Below, in pieces: positions 12,465 to 24,641 of a stretch of DNA of 64,000 nucleotides. Under the pieces are notes generated by a model. It ran no database searches. It saw nothing but the letters and a program-made list of their open reading frames with translations, and was not told where the DNA came from. A program made the translations under genes and the position numbers. The stretch lies in the NCBI RefSeq assembly GCF_020740795.1, contig NC_067312.1:59930405-59994404 (forward strand). The letters are read 5' to 3'. Origin of the DNA: Apus apus. Its lineage: Eukaryota > Chordata > Aves > Apodiformes > Apodidae. How positions within the stretch are numbered: the stretch's first letter is position 1; every line of letters starts with the position of its first letter.

Positions 12465-15400
12465 ATTATACTTGATATATGTATCAGTCAAGTTGAAGTT
12501 TTATGATCAAATTGGTGTAGGACAGTTTCTGACAGCAGAAATCCCATGACGCTGGAGGTATTCCCACTGCCTGCTTGTCCCCTTGGCAGCTGGCCGTGTC
12601 AGGAGGGTCAGAGCAGCGCTGAGGGCAGGGACCGTGGGGCACGGAGCCAGCAGTTCAGCCTATCACCTGTGGGTGGAAACATACTTCTCCAGGCAGGGCA
12701 GTGTAGCTGTCTGCAGAGACTCCCCCGCAGTGACCTGCAGCCCTTGCCCCCCGGGCAGCATGCTGCTTTCCTTCCCTGCTCTCACACCAGCAGCTTTCCT
12801 TTTAATTCTTCTTCTCCCCTGCAGGAAGCGACATTTTTTGTTCCTGGCTCCTTTTGCTTGAAACAGGAGTTCCCACGTGCCTGCCCTATTTGGAAATTCT
12901 TGACAAAAGAGAATCCGTTTTCTTTCAAAGCCCCTTCTTTTTTTCTCGGTTTCTGCCAGTGACTCTGTGGGCTCTGGAGCTGTGCCTTTTGTCTAAGCTA
13001 GCTTAAACCAGGCAATTCAGAGGAGAATGTACATGAGAGCCACCTGGGACCTTGTGACCCCCTCGTCCCAGCTGCTGGTTTGCAGTTAGCCTGGGAAAAA
13101 CTGGCTTCATTCCTCACTTTCCCTGCTCATAAAATGGGTCATCCAGCTTATTTTTCATCAAAGTAGTCCCAGTTGAGCAGGTATCAAGATAAGGGGGAAA
13201 GGAGAGAAAAGAAGGATTTACAAAGTAACAGCCTGATTAAAACCCCTTTTGAACTGCATGTAGGTTCCCTGCATTTTCCAAATCAGGTTGAAAGCACCTG
13301 TGGATGCCCACAGACTTCCAGGCTGGAAGGGAGCAAGAGCTACTTTGTTCAGCCACCATAAAGGACCTGCCAGCACCCTTTCCATGACTGATCCTTGCAG
13401 CCAGAGCCATCCCCCTCCACAGCACCCACAGGAGCAAGCAGGTGCTCTCAGGCCATTTTCCCATAGAGTAAAGGTCATACAGACATGTAAAATTGTGTTG
13501 GTTGCAACTGCAGCAGCAATGCATAGAAGTCAGGAAAGATATCACACTAGAGCACTGCCTCCATCATCAGTGCTAATGGGACAACTTTTCATTTTTGGTT
13601 TTAAAGCAATGGGGAAAGGCCACATAGACCTTTATTTCGACCAGGGAGTAGTTTATCCTTTCTTTTATATTATGTATTCACAGAATCCAGAAAGGCTAAA
13701 TTGGTTTTTATTTCTTTTATGCCAACTCTAATGATTAATAAAGTCATTCCCAGCATTGTAGCAGCTAGTAGTTCAATCTTCAGGTAGACTTGTTCTTCTT
13801 AATTTAATTTCATTGAAAAATTAAGACAAATAAAAAAAACATACTGAGATACATTTGTTATACAAATTGACATGTTCACTTAAAAGCAAATACTGAGGAG
13901 ACTGGTTTTCTGCTTGTCAGCCTAACACATTTCATATTCTGTGTTCAAGTATCAGAGGTCTGCTATCATCTGGGATTATGGGTGAGTCTGGCTTCTGGAC
14001 AGTCTACATAAACTGTTTGGTGAGCTGGTTACACTGGGAGACAAAGCCAAAGAGCTGGGATTGCAGGCCGACTCCCTCATGATTCTTCTCCATCTCAGAA
14101 GGCCAGTTTGTGAAAGTCAGGTTTTCCTGCATTAACTAATATTTCATATTAAATATGAAATATTTAATCTCTAAATTTTAATCTCTAAATGCAGATGTAT
14201 TGCAGTTAGGAAACATTTAAACATTCAAGTTACACTACAGGACAGCTGTCTGAATGTAGACATAAATTATTTAAATCTTCAGTAACTGGGCACCCAGAAT
14301 AAACACACACTGTTTAGCACAGTGGGGAAGTGGGATGCGTTTCTACTCAGAAAGTGTTTTTGTAACCATAGCACATCTCTGTAGGCTTGATTACCTGCCG
14401 ATCTTAGAGATGAAATGTCATTGAAATGCTTTTTAGTCCTCTTAGTACAGCAGAGCCAGCACAGCAGAGGATGAACAAAACAGTGGTACAGTCTGCAACA
14501 GCCAATGTCAGCATTTAATCTACCTGGTTCTTGGGCTATGCTGTGCTTATAAAGATATGCTAACATCTCAGGACTCTGTTCTGTGATTCCCCCCCTCCCC
14601 CCCCACCTGTTTGTCAGTTACCTGCGGCACAGAAATGTTCCAGAGACCTATTCCAGGACCAGATCTGGACACATGACCATGCATGCTCCATCTTGCCACT
14701 GTCCCAGGCTCTGTTCAGGGCATGAAGGACCATTCACTGCAACAAGGTGGTAAAACTCAGAAATTGGGGTGGGAAGGCAGCACTAGGGGTCAGTACATTG
14801 GGTGTGTGCTTCTCAAAGGCACAGTCCAGTTAACCTGTGGAGGTTTGCTGGCTGCAGCTGCCTCAGACAGCTGGTGGTGCCTCTCTAATCTACAAGTGAT
14901 GCTTTGCTTAAACTAAACATTATTATTTATGAAATACTGGCTCGCCTTGTCTCCACACCAGGCAAAGGTAGTCCTAAGACCCAGTTCCTATCCCCAGCCC
15001 TGTTCAAATGTTTTATGATCTATACTGCAAACCAATTTATTGCAAAACATCTCGTAAGAAATGAGGCATGCTCTCACCTCTAAGCTTTCTGAGTCTTGGG
15101 CCCTGTTGGTCTGGCTCTATTGCCTGGTGAGCACTGTCATAGTGGTTCTGCAATCGGGCCAGCATGCTTTTTTAATGGGACATAATGCTGAACAGAACTG
15201 CATGAGTCTGTGAGCCCCAGTTGCAGCTAGGAGGAAGAAGGACATGTTAGCAGCGCTGCATAGGTTCATGTGTTGTCTGCTGAAAGACTTCAGTATATCA
15301 GGGTCTTGAGAATAACCAGGGCCAGGGGAACGGGTTTTAGACATCAATATTTCTGCGGTCTTTTAATATGCATAGGAAATGCACCTAATGCTATGTCACC

Positions 15401-15967
15401 ATTTTCATCTATGGGAGTAGTAAAACTAATGAAAGAGGTATGCAGCTAAGTAAATTCACTCATAGTTATCTCGTTTATACAACTGAGTTGTCCCAGTTAG
15501 AAACTTGATGTTTCTGGAGACATGCTGCTTGCACATAGGGCAGGGCAAAGTGCTTCTCTGAGAAGGGCAGATTGTTAGGCTTTAATTAAAAGGAAGATCT
15601 AGACATGTGTCTGATCTCTGATTAGCATTGCAGATGTTGGTTTCTGCTTTACTCTCACCAGGTTATTTTGGGTAGTATAGGCTCTGTATGGATGAGAAAA
15701 AACACTGGGGTCAGGCACAAGGGTGTCTGAAACCTGAAATTTGGCTTTGAGAATTTTCAGTCATTGTTTTTTCCTCATTCTGAAGCCATGGTGCTATAGA
15801 TGAAAAGACTTGGTTCCAAATAAAAGTGTTCTTTTCTGTTCAGATAAGATATTTGTTTATCAAAGAGAAGAATGTCCTTCAGTTTGGGGGTGGTTGTGGT
15901 ACAGGCTTATTTTGTTCTTGTGATACCATCAAAAGGTAAAATTGGCCAGAAATACCATACACCACAC

Positions 15968-15968
<1 letters not shown>
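12465..15968. other. Intergenic DNA, no gene; short inverted and direct repeats near 14.15 kb
   Basis: No coding signal is recognised. At 14,138-14,164 there is a perfect inverted repeat with 12-bp arms (AATATTTCATAT) and a 3-nt spacer. It is followed by two copies of a 14-bp TTAATCTCTAAATT-like unit at about 14,163-14,190. A C-rich tract lies near 14,588-14,606. Confidence 0.5.

Positions 15969-16019
<51 letters not shown>
15969..16019. repeat. Poly(A) run, 51 bp
   Basis: A pure run of 51 A, flanked by ACCACACC on the left and GTCAGG on the right. The upstream sequence is not a recognisable retrogene and no clear target-site duplication is visible. The poly-lysine open frames across it are artefacts. 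Confidence 0.95.
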
Positions 16020-16021
<2 letters not shown>

Positions 16022-19000
16022 TCAGGAGAAACACACTCACAAGTCCTTGAACTTCCACAAAGAGATATCAGGTTACATTTTGCAGTGTTTCCTAGGAAAC
16101 CATTTTAGTGTAAAAGGAACTCTTTGTCTTCTGCTCTTCAGGAAATTGTTTGAACCACCCTATCTCACAAAAGGTTGCTTCACAGGCAATTTGTGCAGCA
16201 TTTAAAAAAGCTAAATCTGCAGTTTGCTGCACCATCAGAGGCAATGCCTTTATCAGCAGCCTGAATACTTTAGATTGTATTTGTTGAGAATTGATAAGAT
16301 TATGCAATAATTTCTAAAAGTCAGATAAACTGTATTTTTTTTTGGACATGGAGTCCCTTCCCTGCATAGCAAGGCAGTATTTTAAAAAAATAAAAATTAA
16401 AAATAAAAAAAAATTGGCAGAAATTGTTTTGGGAAGCTCTTATCAGCACCTTTTTACTAGCACGTTGGCTGAGGCAAAGGTACATTTTGTTATTTTTTCC
16501 TTTGACCCCAGAAGAGGCTGGAACAGGATTTCTGCAAGCATGGCTCTTACTCCCTGCTGTTAGCTATTGCATGGCTGCACTGGCGTGCTGATGTGTGCCA
16601 CCTGCTCACCTAAATCCAGCAGGATGGAATGAAGGAATTCTCTTCCCTGAATTATGGGTGCCCTTCACTCCTGCAGGCTGAGCTCCATGGATGTGCAAGG
16701 CTCTTTCCCAGAAAGGGGCAGTTCCTGAGCTGCTGCCAGGGTTGGCGATTTGCTGCACTGGCTGCACCCTGACCCAGCAGATCCACTGCTCTGGAGGGTG
16801 CAGATATCCTGGTCCTGGGCTGTAGATGGGGTGAAAGTCCTCTGTGGGGCTGAATACCAGGCCAGAGCTTGCAGGCCAGAGAGAGTTGGGTTTCCACCAA
16901 GTTCTTTGCCTGTTACCCTTGGTTATTTATCATCTTCCTTTAAATCCAGCACTAGACATCTGCTATTTCATCTTAAGCAGGATGGATGTGAGGGCACACA
17001 GTGCCTCCACCGCTGCCGGCAGGCTGGCCTGTGCTTCCCCTGCACTTTGCTTAAAGAGCTGACCTAGTGAGTTTTGTTCCCTCCTGTAGTCCCTGTCATT
17101 TTTAGTTGTTACAATTTCCTGTCATAGCTACTTCTCCCCATCCCCCGCCTTGTGATATTGCAGGGTTCAGCTATATGGCTGATGTGCTCTGACTGCAGCC
17201 TGCTAGATTTGTCTTTGTCTTAATATATTATTTATGATGCTATTACTCCTTTCAGTGGACTGCCAGCCATGCTCTGCATACAGTTGCTGGTCTTCCAAAT
17301 GCATCATGGCCAGAAAAGGAAAACACAGATCTAATTGAATTAACAGTGGTGCTGTTAGCCTTAATAGAATTTGTCATGAAACACTAAGCAGATGTGACAA
17401 TGATCTTGGTTAGTTATATTTTTGTTCCTACTCCCAGATTTGGTACCTGTTAGCCAGATCAGCGGGGAGAATAATTCTCCTTTGCTGATCACTAATTTTA
17501 GTTACCAAGACATGTAGCAATCGCTTCAGACTGATAGTTGAAATAAGCCAAAGACTTGAATAGCAGAAAGTTTTATATTCTGATAGTAAACTTGGCTAAT
17601 TAAAACAAAATGCAGATGGTACTGCCACCTAGCAATTTTCACCTCACTTACTCGGTCTCCAATTATAGCCCTTCCCTACTGACTTACACTGTTTAAATTA
17701 CAAAGTCAGGGGACAGATGACTATTTACCTGTTTCTATTCATACAAAGAAGTCTAACACATCATTGTTCTCCTGCATAAGGCATGTGATGTTGGTCTTAG
17801 TACTTACTCTGAAAAGAAAATAATCTCCAATCTAAAAAAAAGGGGGGGAAAGTAATAAAAAGAACACTCAAAGAAACTCATTAGCAGACACATACATCAG
17901 CAGTAAGCATAAGAATATTACACTCAAAATGTGTTTTTCTAACACTTGTTGGTTGGAGCAGGTGCCATACTTCTGGGAAATTAACTTTAATTGGATAAAT
18001 AGAAAACTGGCCTTAACTAAGCCAGTCCAACTCATCTTCTTAGCTTATTATTTTCTTTAGGCACTTTGAAATGTTTGATGCTGTTCCCTTGGGTGACTTT
18101 CACTTCTTTCCAGAGTAAATTGCATTTACAATGAGAGGTTGGACATCAAGAACGGGTTAGGTTTGCTTCATCCTGCCTCAGTGCACTGGGCTAGACACAG
18201 TCCTCCACACTGCTTTTAACAAGTTTTATAAGAAAGCTTTAGGGAGCAAGAATCCATGTCCAGCCCTGGGAGCATGCATCCTTGATGACATGTGTCCTAG
18301 TTTGAGCAACAACACGCTAAATGAGGTCAACATGCGTACCATTATTACAATGAATAAGGCAACATTAACTTGACTGTCATGCTCAAAGCACCCCTGCTTT
18401 CTCCTGGTCATCTTTACCCTGAGCAACACAGGGAGTTTCTGTAGATTTCCTCTGCAGGGGATGGATCTAATGATAGAAATAGATGAGCAGAAAGGCTCAG
18501 ACGCCGCCTTTCCTGTCAAAAGCCACCACACTAGAGACTGAGGACACTGCCTCTTCAGGAGGGGAAGCTCAGTGACAGGACCTCTCCTTGGTGGGGTGCT
18601 GCTGTGGGTTCCTGTGGTACACTGGGCTGGCCAAGACCCCCACCAGAGCACTGACATCCAATGCAGCCTGTTTCCTTCAGTTCCTCTCCTGGTCATTTCT
18701 GCATAGCAGTATGGTGACAAGTCTCTATAAGGGACTATGCATGTGCCAGTGCAGAGGTGCGTATTTGGGGAGGTATTCTGAGGGAAAATTGCTTCAAGGG
18801 GCTAGGTTCACACCTTCCCTTGGGCAGCAGTTTGTGGCCACACAAGCAGAGCAGTCGCAGACCCTATATGGCTCGTGCATCAGGGCATCCCCCTTCCCAT
18901 GCTCCCTCCTTCATGCCTGTGCTTTAAATATACCTTCCTTTCACTGGCAACAGACGAAGGACCTCTGCAAAGGAGAATGCCAGTGCTGCTGCTATAGGTG

Positions 19001-20475
19001 TTCTTGGGCTCTGTGCTCTAGGCAGCAGCCTGCTATTGTTTATAGAGGAATATGAGTATTAATTTTAAAACAGAGGTATAGAAATCTTTGAACAGGTTCC
19101 CTAGGTGCTGCTTATCCAATGCATTTCAAACAAAGCTGGACAAAATAACTTCACAGGTGACTGGCTGCAGGACTGAAAATGATACATGTCTCTAGGCACA
19201 GGAGAGCATTTGCTTTCCCATTTGATGCGACTTTGGGAGCATGCAGGTCAAATGCAGCAGTGTGGAGCACTGTGTGACCATACAGTGGCCCCCATCCCCA
19301 GCCTAGGGTTCTCTCAGCCTTACTTGGGACAGCCTGCCAGGTCCTGGCCATGGCAGGCATCACCTCCATGTCCACACTGCACATTTGCATGTCAGTGTGC
19401 CTGGCTTGTAGGAAGCCTGCACCCGGGATAAAAAGAGAGATGCATCTGTGAGCAAGGCACTGAAAAACGATGTTTGCAATGCTCTGCTCTTCTGTGTCAC
19501 TGCTACGCCAAGGCCACTAAGTCCAGAGCCCTTGTGTTCTTCGAGGTAGAGAGGGGGAGATGGAGCCTTAGAGACGGCTTCTGCTTTCCACTGAGTAGAG
19601 TACACCAAGGCTTTGTGACTTCTATTTTTAAATGCATCATGTCTTGCTCCTTAAGGAAAGCCACTTTCTGCTGCTGAGTCAGTGTCAGGGGTATCTGGTG
19701 CGAGGTGGGGAACCTGCATCTATCAGTGCAGCTGAAGGTGCACAAAGGGTTGTCCTAGAAGGGCAGGAAAGCCCAAGTTATGACTTGAGCAAGGGTAAAT
19801 TAATGAATCACATCCTTGTTTCTACAGGGTCACACAAAACTCATGCCACAAAACAAAATCACTAGGCCCAGTAACTAACATAACCAAGCGTTTAGCATTT
19901 ACCTGTACTGTAATGGCAGAGCGTAAGTGATTTACAGTTATATAAAATCAATGTGGAGAATGAAGTTATGTTTTAATAACTCCCGGGATTACATACTCCT
20001 TTGTTATTTATCTGTTTACTACCATTTTTTTTGCAAAAGTAAAGTCTCAGGCAACATCCTCTAGAGCAGGCCTATGAAGCACAATAGATTTATGCCTGCA
20101 AAAGAAAGCACAAGCTCCTCTTATTAATATGTAAAGCCTGGAGATGAAGTCACATCTGTATGATGATGTATTTTGGTGGACCATGCGTGCTTAAATCCCA
20201 GCCTTGGTCTTTTAAACTATCAAGTCTGCCATAAATATTTGATGATGAACAAGCTCATAAAAAGAAAATGCCAAATATGAATAGAGGGAGAGCAAATGTG
20301 TGATTCAATTTTCAATTACTATCACCTCACTCTAAAGCCGAGCTCATCTTCTGTGAGACACAGAAAATAACAAATTTCTTTCTTGCTATAACCTGATCTA
20401 AATGATCGGCACTGCTTTTGTTTGTATTTTTTAAATAAAAGGATGTCACCATAGAAACAAAAGAACTAGGGAGAC
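16020..20475. other. Intergenic DNA, no gene seen
   Basis: Overlapping open frames of 155-164 codons occur on both strands at 18,226-19,055, but they show no domain, are not similar to a known family, and look like chance frames in a GC-richer patch. The block around 17,200-17,450 is unique sequence. No transposon ends were recognised. Confidence 0.5.
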
Positions 20476-20500
20476 AAGAAATAAGGTAGAACAGTCTGGT

Positions 20501-20532
20501 TTTATTACCATGTGTAATCAAGAGCTTTTATT
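20501..20532 (-). promoter_or_regulatory. SEMA6A: Candidate SEMA6A polyadenylation signals (two AATAAA)
   Basis: Two AATAAA hexamers 26 bp apart on the minus strand (20,532-20,527 and 20,506-20,501), followed in transcript direction by a U-rich stretch, the layout of a cleavage and polyadenylation site. Use of this site is inferred. Confidence 0.4.
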
Positions 20533-20557
20533 TCCCCTTTTCTCCTCCTTCTGTCTT

Positions 20558-20655
20558 TATATTTCTTGGTTGGTTGTTTTGTTGTTTGCTTTTTTTTGGG
20601 TTTTTTTTGTGATTTGTTTTTGTGTCTTTTTGTTTTGTTTTGGTTTTTTTTACAA
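20558..20655. repeat. T/G-rich low-complexity tract
   Basis: Irregular runs of T separated by G (GTTTG-like units) on the plus strand, low complexity. It would be A/C-rich in the SEMA6A transcript and begins about 25 bp upstream, in transcript sense, of the candidate poly(A) signals. Confidence 0.8.
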
Positions 20656-21455
20656 CATACATTAAGTTGTGAGTCAGATGTTAGGGGGCTGTGGAAATGA
20701 AGGGAAACTGGTGACATCACAATACTTTACAACTTTACAACAAATGAGAGTCTGAATTTGTTGCATCTACCAGTGTATAGCAAGGGTGGAAAGCAAAGGC
20801 ACACATAGGTTCATGAAAACCTTGAAACTAAGGGTGGAAGGGAACTGGGAGAGGGAAAGCATGAAAATAGGAGATCCACCAAATACAAAATGCAAGTTTC
20901 AAGGTCAGCCTGGTAACTGGTACGCTGTACATTGTGAAGGCAGATGGCTGCACAAGCTGTTGCCATGATTATTCGCCTCTATGGTTTTGGGAGACTGCTT
21001 TGTGGGGTAATATGAATGGGACCTGTGCATTTGGTTCTGCAGGGGTTTGGAGGTTAGTACAAAGGCTGTGAGTTGGTTCTTATTTTATTTTATTTTTTAA
21101 ATGACCTTGCTACCTATTGTTTTCAAAGGGTTTTCTGTTTGTTTTTATTAAAACAACAACATTGCTTTGGATACAGAACTATCTACTCCAGTCTGCATAG
21201 TTCACTAAGGGTGAAAAAAACTGTTTCATAAAAGAAGCCATGATGAAATGAAAGAACATGCAAGCACCCTTGTTACACACTTTGGTCTAGACCATCCAGA
21301 CTTTATATATAACATCTATAAGCTAATGGACTTAAAATCTGTCTTTTCAATCATTCAGAAACAAAGCCAAAACCCTGAAAAACAAATGGAAGTATAAAAT
21401 TTTAAAAAACAAGTTGAAACAGAAACCACCTTACTCAAACATACTGTTCAGTAGA

Positions 21456-21473
21456 GATATATATATATATATA
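21456..21473. repeat. (TA)n microsatellite
   Basis: About nine TA units in the presumed 3' UTR of SEMA6A. Confidence 0.85.
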
Positions 21474-21589
21474 AAAAGCTTAGAAGCGATCCCCATCATT
21501 TTTCTACAGTATGTTGACACAGTTATTATAACAGATTAAAAACACATCTATGTTTTTGCATAAACTGAAAGACTGGAAAGGAACTTACA

Positions 21590-21650
21590 CACCTGCGTGC
21601 ACACGCACACACACACGCACACACTCGCACGCTAGCTACATGCACAGTCA
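21590..21650. repeat. CA-rich microsatellite
   Basis: An interrupted (CA)n tract with CG and CT variants (ACACGCACACAC-like units), GU-rich in the SEMA6A transcript. Confidence 0.85.
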
Positions 21651-23032
21651 CACAAAAGAAACAAAGGAAAAAAAAAAGCATTTTTCCCCAAAGAAGTATA
21701 TGCAGCATCCTTGTGGTGCAGCAGGTAGCTACAGCAGAACCCCGCCCGCCTGTCCTAGCCCCATGGGCCCTGTGTGCGGTGGGACGTGCAGCTGGGCGGC
21801 CTGTGGGGCTTGGCCCCCCTCTCTGGCACTTGTCCCCAGCCAGGGAACATACCTGCTCCATGGACAAGGGTGTTGTTGGTCACTTCCCTGCTGCCAAGTG
21901 AGAATGATCACCCTGCTGCTGTGTGGTAAAGGGTGAGCAGGAAGTGGGGGAAGGCAGACCCCCCAGCATGGTGCTTTGGGAGCATTGTTGTTTGTGGGTG
22001 CTTTTGAGAGAGGCCTTGGCACAGCTAGAGAGTCAGACTGAAGTGGAGGGTATGGTGCTTGCCTAATTTCTTGAGGGACACAAGGTTATGACAATAACCA
22101 CCATGTTCTTCTTTGAATGTCTTTACTCCAGTTCTTGAAGGGGCTTGGAGGAGAAAGGATCAATAAATATTTGCATTACTCAAAGGGGAAAAGAAAAAAG
22201 GTTTTACATACTACAGCTCACAAGTATACACAACTGAGGGTGTAAGGCACAAATTTACATGTGGAAGAAAACAGGCTATTCACAGATATATTCCCACGAA
22301 AAACCCGTGTGATAAGACCATAATTTATGCATGGTAACAGCCGGCATATTAACTAGTTCACACTGTTTTGAGGATTTTGTTTGCCGTCTCACATGCAAGG
22401 TGAAATGAGATGGCACATCACAAGCTGGTGCCTTCACAGAAAGTATTAGCTACTGACAAAGCCATGTTGATAGCAATGGTGCACAAATGTGCGGCTTTTA
22501 AGAGCTTCTCTTGCAGTTGCGTTAGAAGTTATGAACTTGTGGTATTTGTTGCTGTCTTAGGTCAGAGGCCCAGACAGCTAATTAGCTGAGAGACTTAAAT
22601 AGATATCCCCTTTTTTTTTTTTCAGCTAATCAGGCAGTCCAGGCACAAAGTTCAGAATTCCAGCTCCAACTTATCTAACTCAGTGAATTCATTGGAAAAA
22701 TAAGAGAGTTTTAATTACTCCAGTTAATGGGTTTCACGTTAAATAGGTATAACTTTCAAGGTACTTCTGAAGAGCTGCTCACAGGATGATATGCAGAAGT
22801 CATTTCCTTAGGAAAAACAAAAGTTGAACAATAAATAAGAGGAGTTACTTGCGTTAACAGTCACATGTTATTCATTAAAAGAGAAGAGTAGCAGAAATCT
22901 ATGACATAGTTTGCCCAACACGGCATTTAACTGCTGTAACAAATGGCTGTAACACTGACGGGCATAATTTCACAGTACCTGCACATAGTAAACTTCTGCT
23001 ATTGTTAAGTCAGAGTTAGCTTTATCAATGGA

Positions 23033-23096
23033 TTTTTTTTTTCTTTTTCTTTCTTTTTTTTTTTTTTTTCCTTTTTAAAATTTGTTTTTGTAATTA
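23033..23096. repeat. T-rich low-complexity tract
   Basis: A run of about 64 bp that is almost all T with scattered C and A. It would be an A-rich block inside the SEMA6A 3' UTR and could act as an internal oligo(dT) priming site in cDNA libraries. Confidence 0.85.
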
Positions 23097-23451
23097 TTTT
23101 CAGAGTACTCTTTCCCAGTTCAGAAATGCGCTGTGCAGCTGGGGTGAAATGTCAGTGTCGTCTTTCACCTGTGTGCTTTTGGCTCAATGTTTATGATGGT
23201 GGGTTAGTCTTCTGAGCAAAGAACTGGCGGGTTGTGGGGATGAGCCCTGCAATTGCAAGCCTTCAGCCATGCGTTATATGGCTCGGGTTTAAAAAAATAC
23301 TCCACTTTTCCCAGAGAGCAGAAATGCAACACATCTTCAGCTTGCAACAACCATCTTCTCAGAGGAGCGAGTGATAACAGTTGCAGAACACTGGTTTTCA
23401 AGGGCAACCTCTGGTTAATTGCTGTCCTCCCTCCCCCCCACCCCACTCTGA

Positions 23452-24641
23452 TTATGTACACATGTCATTGGGCTTCATGGACGTGGAGAGTGGAGCAAAG
23501 GAAGGTTTGGGAGGTACGTCAGGCTTTAGCGAGGGCGTGCGTTTCAACCCTGACCTTGTCAGTGAGTTGTAGGCAGTGAGACTCGGCTGCCGAGATACAG
23601 TCACAGCCTGTGCCTGAGCAGCGTGGACTTGTATTGAGTCCACCCGCTGCGGGGCCGGCGGCGGGTTGTCACCCCGGCCGAAGCTCTGATTGCGGGAGAG
23701 GTGGGATGAGTTGGAGGAGTTAGTGTTGTTTCTTTTGAGGGTTGATGTCTGGTGACTTCTTGTGAGCGAGTTTGTAGGGTAGCTTCTCTTGTAGTCCATG
23801 CTGTAAGCAGAAGAGTGCATCTCCAGCCGCTTGCTCAGGCCACTCTGTGACAGTGAGGCGCTCGGGGGCCCGAGGGAAGCTTCCCGCTGTGGAACTTTTG
23901 GTGGCATGCTGTCGAGATTTTCCACCAAGTTAACCCCATGGCTGGGGCTTTTGCTACTGAGATGGTCCTTGATAGTTTTGTACTCAAGGGTGGCGTTCTG
24001 GTCCTCCACAGACATCTGAGCCCCATCGCTCATTTTTGGCTGGTCAACGTACTCATGCTGGTAGCCTTGCTGGGCTATGGGCAGGACCACAACACTAGGA
24101 ATGTGGCTAGGAGAAGCCCTGAGTGGCAGGTCAGTTGGGATCACGGGGGATGCCATTGGGGGGATATCTTTTGTGCAGGCATTGATGAGGTTCTGGTTTC
24201 TCTCCCATTCCCTGCTGCCACGGCTGGGCTTCCTCTTCTGTTGTAGGGTTGGGGTGGACTCAGGGGTTGGCAGGGCAGCCAGGTCCAGATGGTGCTGGTC
24301 AGCTTTGATTAACATCTTGGCAGTGCTGCCTGGGGTAGTCAGCTTGCCATTGTGCATCAGAGGTGTGAGGATAGCTTCAGGCTTTGGCTCCTTGGACTGA
24401 GTGTCCGCGAAGAGGCCACTGAGCTTGGTAACACTGCTCATGGAGCCACGGCGGGAGTGGGTTAGCTCCTTCTCCTTCCTCTGCACAACAGCAACGTCTC
24501 TGCGGCGGTGGTCACAGATGCAATACACTATGATTCCCGAAAAGACAGCCCCCATGACAAAAGCAAGAATAACAGCAATGGCCAACAGGGTGACTGGCAC
24601 CAGCTGATCATGACCCTTCAGGTAACTCTCACGAATCACTC
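23452..24641 (-). CDS. SEMA6A: SEMA6A last coding exon: transmembrane helix and cytoplasmic tail
   Basis: This exon encodes the last 395 residues of semaphorin 6A, a transmembrane guidance protein that binds plexin-A receptors and can also signal backwards through its tail. It starts in phase 1 after an acceptor TTATTGCAG at 24,642-24,650, so the first Gly codon is shared with the previous coding exon. In order it encodes a short juxtamembrane segment (VIRESYLKGHDQ), one hydrophobic helix (LVPVTLLAIAVILAFVMGAV onward, about 29 residues), a basic stop-transfer DHRRR, and a long tail. The tail is rich in Ser and Pro, with proline motifs PPKVPQR, NPPPAPQR and KPDVPPKPSFAP, as in the zyxin-like region reported to bind Ena/VASP-type proteins. 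It ends MKPNDMCT and the stop TAA is at 23,452-23,454. Length and sequence match the vertebrate SEMA6A tail very closely, including the C-terminal end that tells it from SEMA6B, 6C and 6D. Confidence 0.97.

Larger units (their letters stand above)
20476..23451 (-). other. SEMA6A: Probable SEMA6A 3' untranslated region
   Basis: This is the sequence immediately downstream of the SEMA6A stop codon on the minus strand. The 3' limit is inferred from two AATAAA hexamers on the minus strand at 20,527-20,532 and 20,501-20,506, about 2.9 kb after the stop; a T-rich stretch follows in transcript sense. Earlier AATAAA candidates on the same strand lie at 21,144-21,149 and 21,084-21,089. A long 3' UTR is usual for this gene. 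The region contains a (TA)n tract, a CA-rich tract and an A-rich block in transcript sense. No transposon is recognised in it. The exact end needs RNA evidence. Confidence 0.5.

Noticed and set aside
15872..16205. Poly-lysine open frames
   Set aside because: They run across the 51-bp A run and have no other protein-like content.
18226..19055. Overlapping 164- and 155-codon frames on opposite strands
   Set aside because: No recognisable domain, no splice context and Cys/Trp-rich composition typical of chance frames. A weak resemblance of 'tgtcctagtttgagc' near 18,292 to an avian LTR start was too short to support.
23831..24607. Several 60- to 107-codon frames antisense to or out of frame with SEMA6A
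   Set aside because: They are shadows of the conserved SEMA6A last exon, which is in frame over its full length on the minus strand.
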